The translations under genes and the position numbers were made by a program. Below are positions 9,401 to 18,579 of a stretch of DNA of 64,000 bases, piece after piece. The stretch comes from Paenarthrobacter nicotinovorans. GTDB taxonomy: Bacteria; Actinomycetota; Actinomycetes; Actinomycetales; Micrococcaceae. The stretch covers positions 248,001 through 312,000 of the forward strand of contig NZ_CP089293.1 of assembly GCF_021919345.1 (NCBI RefSeq), given 5' to 3'. The notes beneath the pieces are model-generated. The model did not search any database. It was not told where the DNA came from and saw only the letters and a list, made by a program, of their open reading frames with translations. Numbering within the stretch: position 1 is the first letter of the stretch; every line of letters starts with the position of its first letter.

Positions 9401-12400
9401 CCTGCGGGCACCGATACACCGCTGACCCCTGGCCCGGCCATGGAGTTCACCAAGACGGCGGACGCTTCGGCTATCCGGAACCCCTCCGTCGTGGGTGACG
9501 TCATCACCTACACGTTCACGGCGAAGAACACCGGCAATGTGAAGTTGAGCAACGTCTCAATCACGGATCCGCTGGCTGGTCTTTCGGCTTTGGCCTACAA
9601 CTGGCCGGGCACCCCGGGTGAACTGCTTCCCGGTCAGACGGTGACGGCTACGGCAACGTATGCCATCACCCAGGCGGATATCGACGCCGGTCACGTGGCT
9701 AACAGCGCCACGACGACGGGTATTCCTCCGTCCGGTCCTCCGGTGACGCCTCCTCCGGGAACGACGGACACTCCGTTGACCCCGGGTCCGGCCATGGAGT
9801 TCACCAAGTCGGCTGACTCCTCAGCTGTTCAGAACCCCACCAAGGTGGGTGACGTGATCACGTACTCCTTCTCCGCGAAGAACACGGGCAACGTCACGTT
9901 GAAGAACGTCTCCATCTCGGATCCGCTGCCTGGTTTGTCTGCCCTGGCATACAACTGGCCGGGCACCCCGGGTGAACTGCTTCCGGGCCAGACCGTGACG
10001 GCTACGGCAACGTACGCGGTGACGCAGGCGGATATCGACGCCGGCCATGTCGCCAACAGCGCCACGACGACGGGCACTCCGCCGTCCGGTCCTCCGGTCA
10101 CGCCCCCTCCGGGAACGACGGATACCCCGTTGACCCCGGCTCCGGCGATGGAGTTCACCAAGTCGGCGGATGCCTCCGGCATCCAGAACCCTTCTGTTGT
10201 AGGTGACATCATCACCTACACGTTCACGGCCAAGAACACGGGCAACGTGAAGTTGAGCAACGTTTCCATCACTGACCCGCTGGCTGGTCTGTCAGCTTTG
10301 GCTTACACCTGGCCGGGTACTGCCGGTGAGTTGCTTCCGGGCCAGACCGTCACGGCTACGGCAACGTATGCAATCGCCCAGGCTGATATCGACGCCGGTC
10401 ATGTCGCCAACAGCGCCACGACGACGGGTACTCCGCCGTCCGGTCCTCCGGTCACGCCTCCTCCGGGAACGACGGACACCCCGTTGACCCCGGCTCCGGC
10501 AATGGAGTTCACCAAGACGGCGGACGCCTCCGGTATCCAGAACCCGTCCGTAGTAGGTGACCGCATCATCTACACCTTCACGGCGAAGAACACCGGCAAC
10601 GTGAAGTTGAGCAACGTTTCCATCACTGACCCGCTGGCTGGTCTGTCGGCTCTGGCTTACACCTGGCCGGGAACTCCCGGCGAGTTGCTCCCGGGCCAGA
10701 CCGTCACGGCTACGGCAACGTATGCAATCGCCCAGGCTGATATCGACGCCGGCCATGTTGCCAACAGCGCCACCACCACTGGTACTCCGCCGTCCGGTCC
10801 TCCGGTCACGCCTCCTCCGGGAACGACGGACACCCCGTTGACCCCGGCTCCGGCGATGGAGTTCACCAAGTCTGCTGACTCCTCGGCGATCCAGGATCCG
10901 TCGGTTGTGGGTGACATCATCACCTACACGTTCACGGCCAAGAACACCGGCAACGTCACGTTGAAGAACGTTTCCATCACTGACCCGTTGGCTGGGTTGT
11001 CTGCCCTGAGCTACGTTTGGCCGGGCACTCCGGGCGAGCTGCTTCCGGGTCAGACGGTGACGGCTACGGCAACGTATGCCATTACCCAGGCTGACATCAA
11101 TGCAGGTCATGTGGTGAACTCGGCCACGACGACGGGCACCCCGCCTGTTGGTCCTCCGGTGACGCCTCCTCCGGGAACGACGGACACTCCGTTGACCCCG
11201 GCTCCGGCCATGCAGTTCACCAAGTCAGCTGATACGTCGGCCGTCAAGGATCCTTCCATGGTCGGTGACGTGATCACGTATACCTTCACGGCGAAGAACA
11301 CCGGCAACGTGAACCTGAGCAACGTTTCCATCACGGATCCCTTGGCTGGGTTGTCCGCCCTGAACTACGTTTGGCCGGGTACTCCGGGCGAGCTGCTTCC
11401 GAGCCAGACCGTCACGGCTACGGCAACGTATGCCATCACCCAGTCGGATATCGACGCCGGTCATGTCGCCAACAGCGCCACCACCACTGGTACTCCGCCG
11501 TCCGGTCCTCCGGTCACGCCTCCTCCGGGAACGACGGACACTCCGTTGACCCCCGAGCCGGGCATGGAGTTCACCAAGACGGCGGATGCCTCGGCAATCC
11601 AGAACCCCACCAAGGTGGGCGACGTGATCACGTATTCCTTCTCCGCGAAGAACACGGGCAACGTCACGCTGAAGAACGTGACCATCACGGATCAGTTGGC
11701 TGGTCTCTCGGCTTTGGTCTACTCCTGGCCGGGCACCGCAGGCGAGCTGCTTCCGGGCCAGACCGTGACGGCTACGGCAACGTACGCGGTGACGCAGGCG
11801 GATATCGAGGCGGGCCACGTTGCGAACTCGGCCACCACTACTGGTACTCCTCCCACCGGTCCTCCGGTGACGCCTCCTCCGGGAACGACGGATACCCCGT
11901 TGACCCCGGCTCCGGCGATGGAGTTCACCAAGTCGGCGGATGCCTCGGCTGTTCAGAACCCCACCGAAGTGGGTGACGTGATCACTTACACGTTCACGGC
12001 GAAGAACAGTGGCAACGTCACGCTGAAGAACGTGGCAATCACGGATCCGTTGGCTGGCTTGTCGGCGTTGACGTACACCTGGCCCGGTGCTGCAGGAATC
12101 CTGCTGCCCGGTGAGACGGTGACGGCTACGGCAACCTACGCGGTGACGCAGGCGGATATCGACGCCGGCCATGTCGCTAACAGCGCCACGACGACGGGCA
12201 CTCCGCCGTCCGGTCCTCCGGTGACGCCTCCTCCGGCAACGACGGATACTCCGTTGACCCCGGCTCCGGCGATGGAGTTCACCAAGACGGCGGACGCCTC
12301 GGGGGTCCAGAACCCCACCAAGGTGGGTGACATCGTCAAGTACGCATTCACGGCGAAGAACACGGGTAACGTCACGTTGAAGAACGTGACCATCACGGAT

Positions 12401-13834
12401 CAGCTGGCTGGGTTGTCGGCTCTGAGCTACAACTGGCCGGGTACTCCGGGTGAGCTGCTTCCGGGTCAGACGGTGACGGCTACGGCAACGTATGCCATCA
12501 CCCAGGCGGATATCGACGCCGGTCACGTGGCTAACAGCGCCACGACGACGGGCACTCCTCCGTCCGGTCCTCCGGTGACGCCTCCTCCGGGAACGACGGA
12601 TACCCCGTTGACCCCGGCTCCGGCAATGGAGTTCACCAAGTCTGCCGATGATTCCGCAGTTCATGACCCGTCGAAGGCCGGTGACCTGATCACTTACACC
12701 TTCACGGCGAAGAACACCGGCAACGTCACGTTGAAGAATGTGGTCATTGATGATCCCCTGGCTGGCCTCTCGGCTTTGACGTACAGCTGGCCCGGTGCAG
12801 CAGGAACCCTGCTTCCCGGTGAGACAGTGACGGCTACGGCAACGTACGCCATCACCCAGGCGGACATCGACGCCGGCCACGTCGCCAACTCGGCCACGAC
12901 CACGGGCACTCCTCCCGTTGGTCCGCCGGTAACGCCGCCTCCGGGTGAAACGGACACTCCGTTGACCCCGGCTCCGGGCATGGAGTTCACCAAGACGGCT
13001 GACGCCTCCGCTGTTCACTCGCCTTCCAAGGTCGGTGACCTGATCACTTACACCTTCACGGCGAAGAACACAGGGAACGTCACGTTGACCAACGTCTCCA
13101 TCGACGACCCCCTGGCTGGACTCTCTGCGCTGAGCTACACGTGGCCCGGTGCAGCAGGAACCCTTCTTCCGGGTCAAACGGTGACGGCTACGGCAACGTA
13201 CGCCATCACCCAGGCGGACATCAATGCCGGTCACGTCGCCAACTCGGCCACCACCACGGGAACTCCTCCCACCGGTCCCTCGGTGACGCCTCCTCCGGGT
13301 ACCACGGACACTCCGTTGACCCCGGCGGCAGGTTTGGAGTTCACCAAGACGGCTGACGCTTCTGCGGTAGGTGATCCCACCCATGTGGGTGATCTGATCA
13401 CTTACACGTTCACGGTGAAGAACACCGGAAACGTTCCCCTGAAGGGCGTTGTGGTGAACGACTCCATGCCTGGTCTGTCTGCCTTGAACTACGCCTGGCC
13501 CGGTGATGCGGGAGTCCTGCTCCCCGGCCAGACGGTGACGGCTACGGCGACGTACGCCATCACGCAGGCGGATATCAACGCAGGCAAGGTGGCCAACACC
13601 GCAACTGCCACCGGCATTCCGCCCGCGGGACCGCCGGTGAGCACGCCACCTGCAACGGCTGAAGTGACCTTCCCGCCGACCGTCCCGCCGGCCGCGCCGT
13701 CGGCGTCGGATCAGTCCGGAGGGTCGCTGGCCAGCACTGGTGTTGTTCTCACCGTGCTGCCCATCAGCCTTCTGGTGGTTGGCGCGGGTCTCTTCCTGTT
13801 CCTCGCTGGGCGCCGCAAGCGTTCCGAGGCCTAG
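6440..13834 (+). CDS. Giant repeat surface protein (DUF11/DUF7507 repeats) with LASTG sortase signal
   Basis: 2464 residues. A signal peptide (basic [12 protein letters not shown] start, hydrophobic core, cut near ALATT, about residue 35) leads into a domain of about 220 residues resembling a lectin- or carbohydrate-binding fold, then a DUF11-like domain beginning near [15 protein letters not shown], then a prealbumin-like domain. Sixteen units of 118 residues follow. Each starts [10 protein letters not shown] or similar, contains [16 protein letters not shown] and [14 protein letters not shown], and ends in a Pro-rich [11 protein letters not shown] linker. The C-terminus has LASTG (2430-2434), a membrane helix and the basic tail GRRKRSEA, the signal for covalent anchoring by a class E sortase. 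It is likely a stalk-type adhesin or coat protein. It lies between the sigma fusion and a lipoprotein gene. Confidence 0.9.
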   Translation: MKHSYPRKLLAGALATAIISLGVGGAMAPPALATTPGTPGVTQPGTPVYTEDFSNQNATSNAISLLNYTGGAAAANETYTADTPYTPAGGQCDGWILNSSTPTPPTDLGCYRNQPAGWNQIRSMAQALGLAQGQTAAQAASNQALSEYTNASSGVIDPGVMFRTTKNSIPAVSGHYYAVSAYFAEVNCHAAHASETFSLLVNGTPIVLGTGLDPCGGSTSPEVQVTKLQSGAFKIPEGTSPSLGLELRNEATTGSGNDVTFDLPQIVDVTPQLDKAFTPALIGPGGTSTVTLTVTNTDDVKAKSDWSITDTLPAGLVVAGTPNIGGTCVQAAGTAPFVKTAVAGGNSISVTGGDLAAGMESCTVTVDVTSDTEGTYVNGPDNIVTNLNPPADATLIVRAPRITLSKALDAPRLSDADQFTMEIRSGSATGQVVSNPANSTTSGSGSTVSTGTGTTGKYVADTGASYYLTESGGSNLSDYAKTITCTDANGLQANLPSGVAFEGSLALVPVAGADIDCVLTNTAQSAPSMTFTKSADASGIQSPAVVGDKITYMFTATNTGNVALTDVVITDPLAGLSTLTYSWPGTPGTLLPGETVTAMATYSITQADIDAGHVANSATTSGNPSTGPPVIPPPGTTDTPLTPGPAMEFSKSADASDIQNPSVVGDIITYTFTAKNTGNVKLSNVSINDPLAGLSALVYSWPGTPGELLPGQTVTATATYAITQADIDAGHVANTATTTGTPPTGPAVTPPPAGTDTPLTPGPAMEFTKTADASAIRNPSVVGDVITYTFTARNTGNVTLKNVSITDPLAGLSALAYTWPGTPGELLPGQTVTATATYAITQADIEAGHVANTATTTGTPPVGPPVTPPPGTTDTPLTPAPAMELTKTADDSAVQNPTKVGDVITYTFTAKNTGNVKLTNVSITDPLAGLSALAYTWPGTAGELLPGQTVTATASYAVTQADIEAGHVANTATTTGTPPTGPAVTPPPAGTDTPLTPGPAMEFTKTADASAIRNPSVVGDVITYTFTAKNTGNVKLSNVSITDPLAGLSALAYNWPGTPGELLPGQTVTATATYAITQADIDAGHVANSATTTGIPPSGPPVTPPPGTTDTPLTPGPAMEFTKSADSSAVQNPTKVGDVITYSFSAKNTGNVTLKNVSISDPLPGLSALAYNWPGTPGELLPGQTVTATATYAVTQADIDAGHVANSATTTGTPPSGPPVTPPPGTTDTPLTPAPAMEFTKSADASGIQNPSVVGDIITYTFTAKNTGNVKLSNVSITDPLAGLSALAYTWPGTAGELLPGQTVTATATYAIAQADIDAGHVANSATTTGTPPSGPPVTPPPGTTDTPLTPAPAMEFTKTADASGIQNPSVVGDRIIYTFTAKNTGNVKLSNVSITDPLAGLSALAYTWPGTPGELLPGQTVTATATYAIAQADIDAGHVANSATTTGTPPSGPPVTPPPGTTDTPLTPAPAMEFTKSADSSAIQDPSVVGDIITYTFTAKNTGNVTLKNVSITDPLAGLSALSYVWPGTPGELLPGQTVTATATYAITQADINAGHVVNSATTTGTPPVGPPVTPPPGTTDTPLTPAPAMQFTKSADTSAVKDPSMVGDVITYTFTAKNTGNVNLSNVSITDPLAGLSALNYVWPGTPGELLPSQTVTATATYAITQSDIDAGHVANSATTTGTPPSGPPVTPPPGTTDTPLTPEPGMEFTKTADASAIQNPTKVGDVITYSFSAKNTGNVTLKNVTITDQLAGLSALVYSWPGTAGELLPGQTVTATATYAVTQADIEAGHVANSATTTGTPPTGPPVTPPPGTTDTPLTPAPAMEFTKSADASAVQNPTEVGDVITYTFTAKNSGNVTLKNVAITDPLAGLSALTYTWPGAAGILLPGETVTATATYAVTQADIDAGHVANSATTTGTPPSGPPVTPPPATTDTPLTPAPAMEFTKTADASGVQNPTKVGDIVKYAFTAKNTGNVTLKNVTITDQLAGLSALSYNWPGTPGELLPGQTVTATATYAITQADIDAGHVANSATTTGTPPSGPPVTPPPGTTDTPLTPAPAMEFTKSADDSAVHDPSKAGDLITYTFTAKNTGNVTLKNVVIDDPLAGLSALTYSWPGAAGTLLPGETVTATATYAITQADIDAGHVANSATTTGTPPVGPPVTPPPGETDTPLTPAPGMEFTKTADASAVHSPSKVGDLITYTFTAKNTGNVTLTNVSIDDPLAGLSALSYTWPGAAGTLLPGQTVTATATYAITQADINAGHVANSATTTGTPPTGPSVTPPPGTTDTPLTPAAGLEFTKTADASAVGDPTHVGDLITYTFTVKNTGNVPLKGVVVNDSMPGLSALNYAWPGDAGVLLPGQTVTATATYAITQADINAGKVANTATATGIPPAGPPVSTPPATAEVTFPPTVPPAAPSASDQSGGSLASTGVVLTVLPISLLVVGAGLFLFLAGRRKRSEA
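8018..13681 (+). repeat. Sixteen in-frame tandem repeats of exactly 354 bp
   Basis: Counting from the Met/Leu codon in each unit, the first is at 8024, the next at 8378, 8732, 9086 and 9440, and the last at 13334. The total offset is 5310, exactly 15 x 354, so there is no net insertion or deletion over the array. Inner units are nearly identical at DNA level, for example those starting near 10143 and 10497, while the first and last units are more divergent. The pattern is typical of repeat homogenisation by recombination. Confidence 0.95.
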
Positions 13835-13840
13835 GTAGCA

Positions 13841-13883
13841 GTGTGCGTGGCAGCCGGGTTCACAGCCCGGCTGCCACGCACAC
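13841..13883 (+). terminator. Perfect 18-bp hairpin after the giant surface gene
   Basis: The arms at 13841-13858 and 13866-13883 are exact complements around a 7-base loop (TTCACAG). The hairpin lies 6 bases after the stop of the surface-protein gene and 44 bases before the lipoprotein start. There is no T-run behind it. It may act as a 3' stabiliser or partial terminator that sets the ratio of the two products. Confidence 0.7.
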
Positions 13884-13926
13884 GTCCGTTCATTTACACA
13901 TCACGAAAGATCCAGGTAGCCATCAC

Positions 13927-14355
13927 ATGAAGAAATCAGTCGCGGGCCTCGTGGGCGTGCTGGTTGCAGTCTCGGCATTGTCCGCTTGCTCTTCGCCGCA
14001 AAGCAGCGAAGCGGGCAATCCGCCGTCGTCGACCACAACCCAAGCCGCCACCACAGGCGAGGCAAAGCCGGCGAACCCGGGCACTGGCATCATCGAGGCA
14101 ACCTCCATGACCTCCTGTGACACGGCGCCCGGGAAGGTGACGGCGAAAGGGACGGTGACTCCTCCGGCCCGTGCCAAAGGAGCAGTCAAGATCACCGTCA
14201 GCTGGGTGGATTCAAAGACTTCTGCCGTGCTTGCCCGTGGAGAGCAGACCTTCAAGGATGCCGCAGCAGACAAAGCTCTCGACTGGACCATCAACGCAGA
14301 AGTCTCCAAGCCAGGGGTGGACGTCAAGTGCGTCCTCGGGGCCACGGTGCTCTAG
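13927..14355 (+). CDS. Small secreted lipoprotein of unknown function
   Basis: 142 residues from the ATG at 13927; an in-frame start at 13843 would fall inside the hairpin. The N-terminus MKKSVAGLVGVLVAVSALSA-C-SS is a lipoprotein signal with lipobox LSAC, so Cys22 would be lipidated after export. A Ser/Thr/Pro/Ala-rich spacer (about residues 23-55) precedes a compact beta-rich domain of about 85 residues with a Cys pair (TSCDTAPGKV and VKCVLG near the end), probably disulphide-linked. No family recognised. It lies behind the surface protein and before a strong terminator, so the two are probably co-expressed. Confidence 0.75.
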   Translation: MKKSVAGLVGVLVAVSALSACSSPQSSEAGNPPSSTTTQAATTGEAKPANPGTGIIEATSMTSCDTAPGKVTAKGTVTPPARAKGAVKITVSWVDSKTSAVLARGEQTFKDAAADKALDWTINAEVSKPGVDVKCVLGATVL

Positions 14356-14410
14356 CGCGCGGCTCCAGCAGCCGGTCTCAAGCAGCCGGGACCGCTGTTC
14401 CTTTGGAGAA

Positions 14411-14452
14411 GCGGCCAACCAGGTATCCACTACCCGGTTGGCCGCTTTTTTT
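14411..14452 (+). terminator. Rho-independent terminator
   Basis: GCGGCCAACC (14411-14420) pairs with GGTTGGCCGC (14436-14445) and is followed by seven T. It ends the surface-protein/lipoprotein unit. The stop of the convergent membrane-protein gene lies in its loop, so the hairpin probably serves both strands. Confidence 0.9.
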
Positions 14453-14801
14453 GCCACTGGATGGCATGCCAAAAGAGAAGCCCTGCCGTGAGCAGAACGC
14501 CGCCCAGGAGCGCGTAAGGAGCGTTCGACAACATCATGTACGTGAACTGGGCCGTTGAGGCTGATTGATACGGCGCCGGCGCGGGCCCGACCAATGCCGC
14601 GGCAGCGGTGCTAATGGCCCAGATCCCCACCCAGAGCAAGCCTGCGTCAAGAACCCAGAGGGCGATGATGAAGGGGTTCACGGACAGGCGCCGGGGCGGC
14701 GGGCCCGCTGTCTCCGGAACATGCGGGCTGACTGCCTGTACGGCATTGCCATGCTCGTCGATTTCGCGGAAACCGATCCGCTCGTGAACGTGGTCTTTCA
14801 T
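14430..14801 (-). CDS. Hypothetical two-helix membrane protein
   Basis: 123 residues from the ATG at 14801, preceded by a G-rich ribosome site; an upstream extension to 14951 is Arg-rich and unlikely. The first about 45 residues are polar and cytoplasmic (MKDHVHERIGFREIDEHGNA). Two hydrophobic segments follow, one starting FIIALWVLDAGLLWVGIWAI and one starting YALLGGVLLTAGLLFW. No family recognised. The stop lies within the terminator loop of the convergent lipoprotein unit. Confidence 0.65.
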   Translation of the reverse strand: MKDHVHERIGFREIDEHGNAVQAVSPHVPETAGPPPRRLSVNPFIIALWVLDAGLLWVGIWAISTAAAALVGPAPAPYQSASTAQFTYMMLSNAPYALLGGVLLTAGLLFWHAIQWQKKRPTG

Positions 14802-15018
14802 GGGTCCCCCAACCGCGGAATGTCCTTGTTCCTGCACTCTACTCCCCGTAGATCCGAGGTTGGGGTACCGGCTCCTGAAGGACCTAAATACCCGCCGTCT
14901 CCGCCGAAAGCGGCCGTATTCTCCACGCAAAACCCCGTCCGGAAAAGTCAATGACGGAGCGATCTTGCAGTTGTGGACCCAGAAACCGCCTTCCGAGCGA
15001 AATAGGTCACAAAAGTTT

Positions 15019-15052
15019 GACGGAAAGGCTTACCTAAGTAAGGCTTACCTTG
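15019..15052 (+). promoter_or_regulatory. Two overlapping DtxR/IdeR-type iron boxes before desA
   Basis: Two 19-base windows, 15019-15037 and 15034-15052, each contain AAGGCTTACCT and match the palindromic iron-box consensus TTAGGTTAGGCTAACCTAA at about 13 of 19 positions by eye. They overlap by 4 bases and sit 38-70 bases upstream of the desA start, where a repressor would block transcription when iron is plentiful. DtxR/IdeR control of siderophore operons is well established in actinobacteria; binding here is inferred. Confidence 0.8.
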
Positions 15053-15089
15053 CTAACAAGCGCCCCAACGCAAACGGAAGGAAGCTGAC

Positions 15090-16652
15090 GTGACGTCACC
15101 CAGTGTCGAAGAGCGGATCGCTCAGGAACCGGATTTTGGTTCCAAGGTGGAGCTGGCCCTCGCTGCCACAAACCAGCTGTTCAACGCCCGCAATTCGCCC
15201 AGCTACGTGGCGCAGGTGCTTCAGGGAGTCAATGCCGTCTCCACCAAGGTCCAACGGACCGCCCGGCCCTTCACTGGTGTGGGGCATGCAGATCTCAAAG
15301 CGAAGGTCGGCGCGGTTGACCTTGAGCGTCCGTTGCCTGACACCGCTGCCGCCCTTGAGGAACTCGATGAGCTTTACCTCAAGGACGCTGTCTACTTCCA
15401 CGACTCCCGCTACGCAGCGCACTTGAACTGCCCCGTGGTCATCCCCGCCTTGGTGGGTGAAGCAGTGCTCTCGGCCGTGAACTCTTCCATGGACACCTGG
15501 GACCAGAGCGCGGGCGCCACCATGATCGAGCGTCGCCTTATCGATTGGACCGCTGAGCGCATCGGCTTCAACGCGGAGGCTGATGGCGTCTTCACCTCAG
15601 GTGGCAGCCAGTCCAACTTCCAGGCCTTGCTGATCGCCCGCAACCACGCCGTCTCCAAGCTGCGGGCCGCGAACGGGGACGCCCGCCTGCCGCACCTCCT
15701 GGACCGGCTCCGGATCTTCACCTCCGCGGACAGCCACTTCAGCATCCAGAAGTCGGCTTCCATGCTGGGCCTCGGTTTTGACGCCGTCATCGCGATTCCT
15801 ACTGCCGAAGACCACCGCATGGACCCCGCCGCGCTTGCGGCCGCTTTGGCGGAAGCTCACGACGCCGGTCTGGTACCCATGGCCGTCGTGGCCACCGCCG
15901 GGACCACGGACTTCGGCTCGGTTGACCCGCTCTCCGAGCTCGCCGCACTGGTCCGCGCCTACGATTCCTGGCTGCATGTCGATGCGGCCTACGGCGGAGG
16001 CCTGATCGTTTCCGGGCGTTACCGGCACCTTTTGGACGGTATCCACCTGGCCGATTCCGTCACTGTGGACTTCCATAAGACCTTCTTCCAGCCGGTCAGC
16101 TCCAGTGCAGTCCTGGTCCGTAACGGTTCCATGCTTGGCCACGTCACCTACTACGCGGACTACCTCAACCCTGAGAGCGCCGCGAAGGCCGAGATCCCCA
16201 ACCAGGTGGACAAGAGCATCCAGACCACACGCCGTTTCGATGCCCTGAAGCTATGGCTCACGCTGCGCATCATGGGTGCGGACGCCATTGGGGCGCTCTT
16301 CGACGAGGCCATTGACCTGACGGGCCGCGTGGGCATGCTGCTGGCTGACGACCCTGAATTCGAGCTCGCGGCAGCACCGCAGCTGAGCACCCTCGTGTTC
16401 CGGTACCGCCCCGAGGCTGAGGGTTCACGACTGGCCGAAGACGCGGCAGACATCCTCAACCCAGCCATCCGTGCGGCCATCTTCGCCTCGGGTGAGGCTG
16501 TCGTTGCCGGAACCAAGGTCGCCGGACGCCACTACCTGAAATTCACCCTCCTCAACGCTGAAGCCAGCCTGGGGGACATCCACGAAATCATCGAACTGAT
16601 CCGCAGGACCGGCGCCAGCCTCCTCGCAAACACCACGGAGGAAGCAGCATGA
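15090..16652 (+). CDS. desA: PLP-dependent decarboxylase for siderophore diamine (DesA type)
   Basis: 520 residues, GTG start at 15090 with GGAAGGAAG ahead. It belongs to the aromatic-L-amino-acid/DABA decarboxylase fold and is the first gene of a desferrioxamine-type set, where it makes cadaverine from lysine (putrescine from ornithine is possible). Visible motifs are GVFTSGGSQSNFQALLIARN, ADSHFSIQKSASMLG, HVDAAYGGG with the Asp that pairs with the pyridine nitrogen, and VDFHKTFFQP with the PLP-binding Lys330. Length is normal. The stop overlaps the desB ATG. Expression is probably iron-repressed through the two upstream boxes. Confidence 0.92.
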   Translation: MTSPSVEERIAQEPDFGSKVELALAATNQLFNARNSPSYVAQVLQGVNAVSTKVQRTARPFTGVGHADLKAKVGAVDLERPLPDTAAALEELDELYLKDAVYFHDSRYAAHLNCPVVIPALVGEAVLSAVNSSMDTWDQSAGATMIERRLIDWTAERIGFNAEADGVFTSGGSQSNFQALLIARNHAVSKLRAANGDARLPHLLDRLRIFTSADSHFSIQKSASMLGLGFDAVIAIPTAEDHRMDPAALAAALAEAHDAGLVPMAVVATAGTTDFGSVDPLSELAALVRAYDSWLHVDAAYGGGLIVSGRYRHLLDGIHLADSVTVDFHKTFFQPVSSSAVLVRNGSMLGHVTYYADYLNPESAAKAEIPNQVDKSIQTTRRFDALKLWLTLRIMGADAIGALFDEAIDLTGRVGMLLADDPEFELAAAPQLSTLVFRYRPEAEGSRLAEDAADILNPAIRAAIFASGEAVVAGTKVAGRHYLKFTLLNAEASLGDIHEIIELIRRTGASLLANTTEEAA

Positions 16653-17992
16653 GCACCCCTGACAACGGCAGGATCTACGACGTCGCAGGCATCGGCGTCG
16701 GGCCTTTCAACCTGGGGCTGGCCGCGCTGAGCGAGCCGCTGGAAGACTTGGACTGCGTGTTCCTGGACCGCCGTGAGTCCTTCGACTGGCACCCTGGCAT
16801 GATGCTTGAGCCGGCGCACTTGCAGGTTCCTTTCATGGCGGACCTCGTCACCCTTGCCGACCCGACGTCGCCTTTCTCTTTCCTGAACTTCCTGAAGCAG
16901 ACGGGCCGTTTGTACCGCTTCTACATCCGGGAGAATTTCTACCCGTTGCGCGCCGAGTACAACCAGTACTGCCAGTGGGTCGCGGGCCAGCTTGAGTCCG
17001 TTCGTTTTAGCACGGATGTGCTGGATATCAGCTACGACGACGGCGTGTACCGCCTTTCGGTGCAGGGACCGGATGGCGCTGAGGTGCTTCGCGCCCGTCG
17101 ACTGGTCCTTGGCACCGGAACGTCCCCGTACATTCCGGACTCCTGTGCAGGAGTAGTGCACGCCGGGGGACTCGTCCTCCACAACGCCGACTACCTGTCG
17201 AGGAAGAGTGAGCTGCAGTCCAAGCGCAGCATCACCATCGTGGGCAGCGGCCAGAGCGCTGCGGAGCTCTACTACGAACTCCTTCAGGAAATCGACGTCT
17301 ACGGCTACCAACTGAACTGGGTCACCCGCTCCGGGCGCTTCTTCCCGCTGGAGTACACCAAGCTCACGCTCGAGATGACGTCGCCGGAGTACGTCGACTA
17401 CTTCCATTCGCTGCCGGGCGAGCAGCGCGATTCACTGATCAAGAGCCAGAAGAACCTGTACAAGGGCATTAACTCGGACCTGATCGACGACATCTACGAC
17501 CTCCTCTATACCAAGAGCCTCTCCGGCATGGTGGACACGCAGCTGCACACCCATTCGACACTGACCGCAGCGGCGTGGGACGCGGCGACGGGCACCCATA
17601 CCCTCCAGCTGCACCACGAGGAACACGGCCGCGACTACAGCCTCGAGTCCGAAGCCGTGGTCCTGGCGACCGGCTACAGCTACAAGGAACCTGCCTTCCT
17701 CGCCGGCATCAACGACCGCATCCGCCGCGACTCCAAGGGCCGCTTCGACGTCGAGCGCAACTATGGAACCGGCGTCGAACCCGGCGAGATCTTCGTCCAG
17801 AACGCTGAACTCCACACTCACGGTTTCGTGACTCCGGACCTTGGCATGGCCGCCTACCGCAACTCCTGCATCCTGCGCGAAATTACCGGACGCGAGGTCT
17901 ACCCGATCGAGCGCAGCATCGCCTTCCAGCAGTTTGGAGCGCCCGCTCCCGTGCCGGCCGGCGTCCCGGAGAACGCCGGGGTGACGGCATGA
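16649..17992 (+). CDS. desB: Lysine/diamine N-monooxygenase (DesB type)
   Basis: 447 residues of the FAD- and NADPH-dependent N-hydroxylating monooxygenase family that hydroxylates the amine of cadaverine, lysine or ornithine in siderophore synthesis. The N-terminal GIGVGPFNLGLAAL is the FAD site, the middle GSGQSAAELYYELL is the NADPH site, and VVLATGY is the family C-terminal motif. HLQVPFMADLVTLADPTS and the final TPDLGMAAYRNS are also typical. The ATG overlaps the desA stop and its TGA overlaps desC, so the four genes form one tight operon. In the desferrioxamine pathway the product is N-hydroxycadaverine. Confidence 0.93.
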   Translation: MSTPDNGRIYDVAGIGVGPFNLGLAALSEPLEDLDCVFLDRRESFDWHPGMMLEPAHLQVPFMADLVTLADPTSPFSFLNFLKQTGRLYRFYIRENFYPLRAEYNQYCQWVAGQLESVRFSTDVLDISYDDGVYRLSVQGPDGAEVLRARRLVLGTGTSPYIPDSCAGVVHAGGLVLHNADYLSRKSELQSKRSITIVGSGQSAAELYYELLQEIDVYGYQLNWVTRSGRFFPLEYTKLTLEMTSPEYVDYFHSLPGEQRDSLIKSQKNLYKGINSDLIDDIYDLLYTKSLSGMVDTQLHTHSTLTAAAWDAATGTHTLQLHHEEHGRDYSLESEAVVLATGYSYKEPAFLAGINDRIRRDSKGRFDVERNYGTGVEPGEIFVQNAELHTHGFVTPDLGMAAYRNSCILREITGREVYPIERSIAFQQFGAPAPVPAGVPENAGVTA

Positions 17993-18579
17993 GCTTCACC
18001 TTCCGCGCTGTGGACCCCGTAGCCGACGCACCTGTCCTTCACAGCTGGGTGAGCCAGGAGTATGCCCGCTTCTGGGGAATGGTTTCGGCCACTGAGCAGG
18101 ACGTTGTGGAGGAATACTCAAAGATCGCCGCCTCCGGTCACCACCAAGCGTTCCTGGGACTCGACGACGGCGTCCCCGCCTTCCTGATGGAGCGGTACCG
18201 TCCGGAGTCTTCGCCGCTGGCGGACGTTTACGACGTCCAGCCCGGCGATGTTGGCATGCACCTGCTGGTGTCGCCGCCGGTCGGTGAGCCGCAACCGGGC
18301 TACACCACGGCCGTTATGCAGTCCGTGATGACGGAACTGTTCGCGGACCCCGCAACCCGGCGGATCGTCGTCGAGCCTGACGCCCGCAACCACAAGATCC
18401 ATGTCCTCAACGAAAAGGTGGGCTTCCGCCCGCGCGGCGTGGTGACCCTGCCCGCCGTCGACCCTGCCGAAGACCACAAAAAGGCTCTGTTGAGCTTCTG
18501 CGCCCGCGAGGATTTCCTCGCCACCCTGACCCCGATTCTGGCCGCGCCTGCCGCGGCGACCAGAGGAGAATCCCTGTGA
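17989..18579 (+). CDS. desC: Siderophore acyltransferase (DesC type, GNAT fold)
   Basis: 196 residues, matching the IucB/RhbD/DesC acetyl- or succinyl-transferases that acylate the hydroxylamine made by DesB. Typical features are the early FRAVDPVADAPVLHSWVSQE (family 'W-x-x-x-x'), FWGM, MHLLVSPP, and the acyl-CoA-binding C-terminal block with RRIVVEPDARNHKIHVLNEK and VGFRPRGVV. In desferrioxamine synthesis it would use succinyl-CoA or acetyl-CoA. It overlaps desB and desD by four bases each (ATGA and GTGA). Confidence 0.92.
   Translation: MSFTFRAVDPVADAPVLHSWVSQEYARFWGMVSATEQDVVEEYSKIAASGHHQAFLGLDDGVPAFLMERYRPESSPLADVYDVQPGDVGMHLLVSPPVGEPQPGYTTAVMQSVMTELFADPATRRIVVEPDARNHKIHVLNEKVGFRPRGVVTLPAVDPAEDHKKALLSFCAREDFLATLTPILAAPAAATRGESL

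Noticed and set aside
11225..13384. 719-residue reading frame on the minus strand across the repeat array (and further ones at 6737-8632 and 10292-11110)
   Set aside because: They are exact antisense shadows of the GC-rich repeats, with Arg/Gly/His-rich repetitive sequence and no ribosome site or domain.
8018..13681. Possible CRISPR or satellite DNA because of regular repeats
   Set aside because: Units are 354 bp, in frame and protein-coding, without short spacers.
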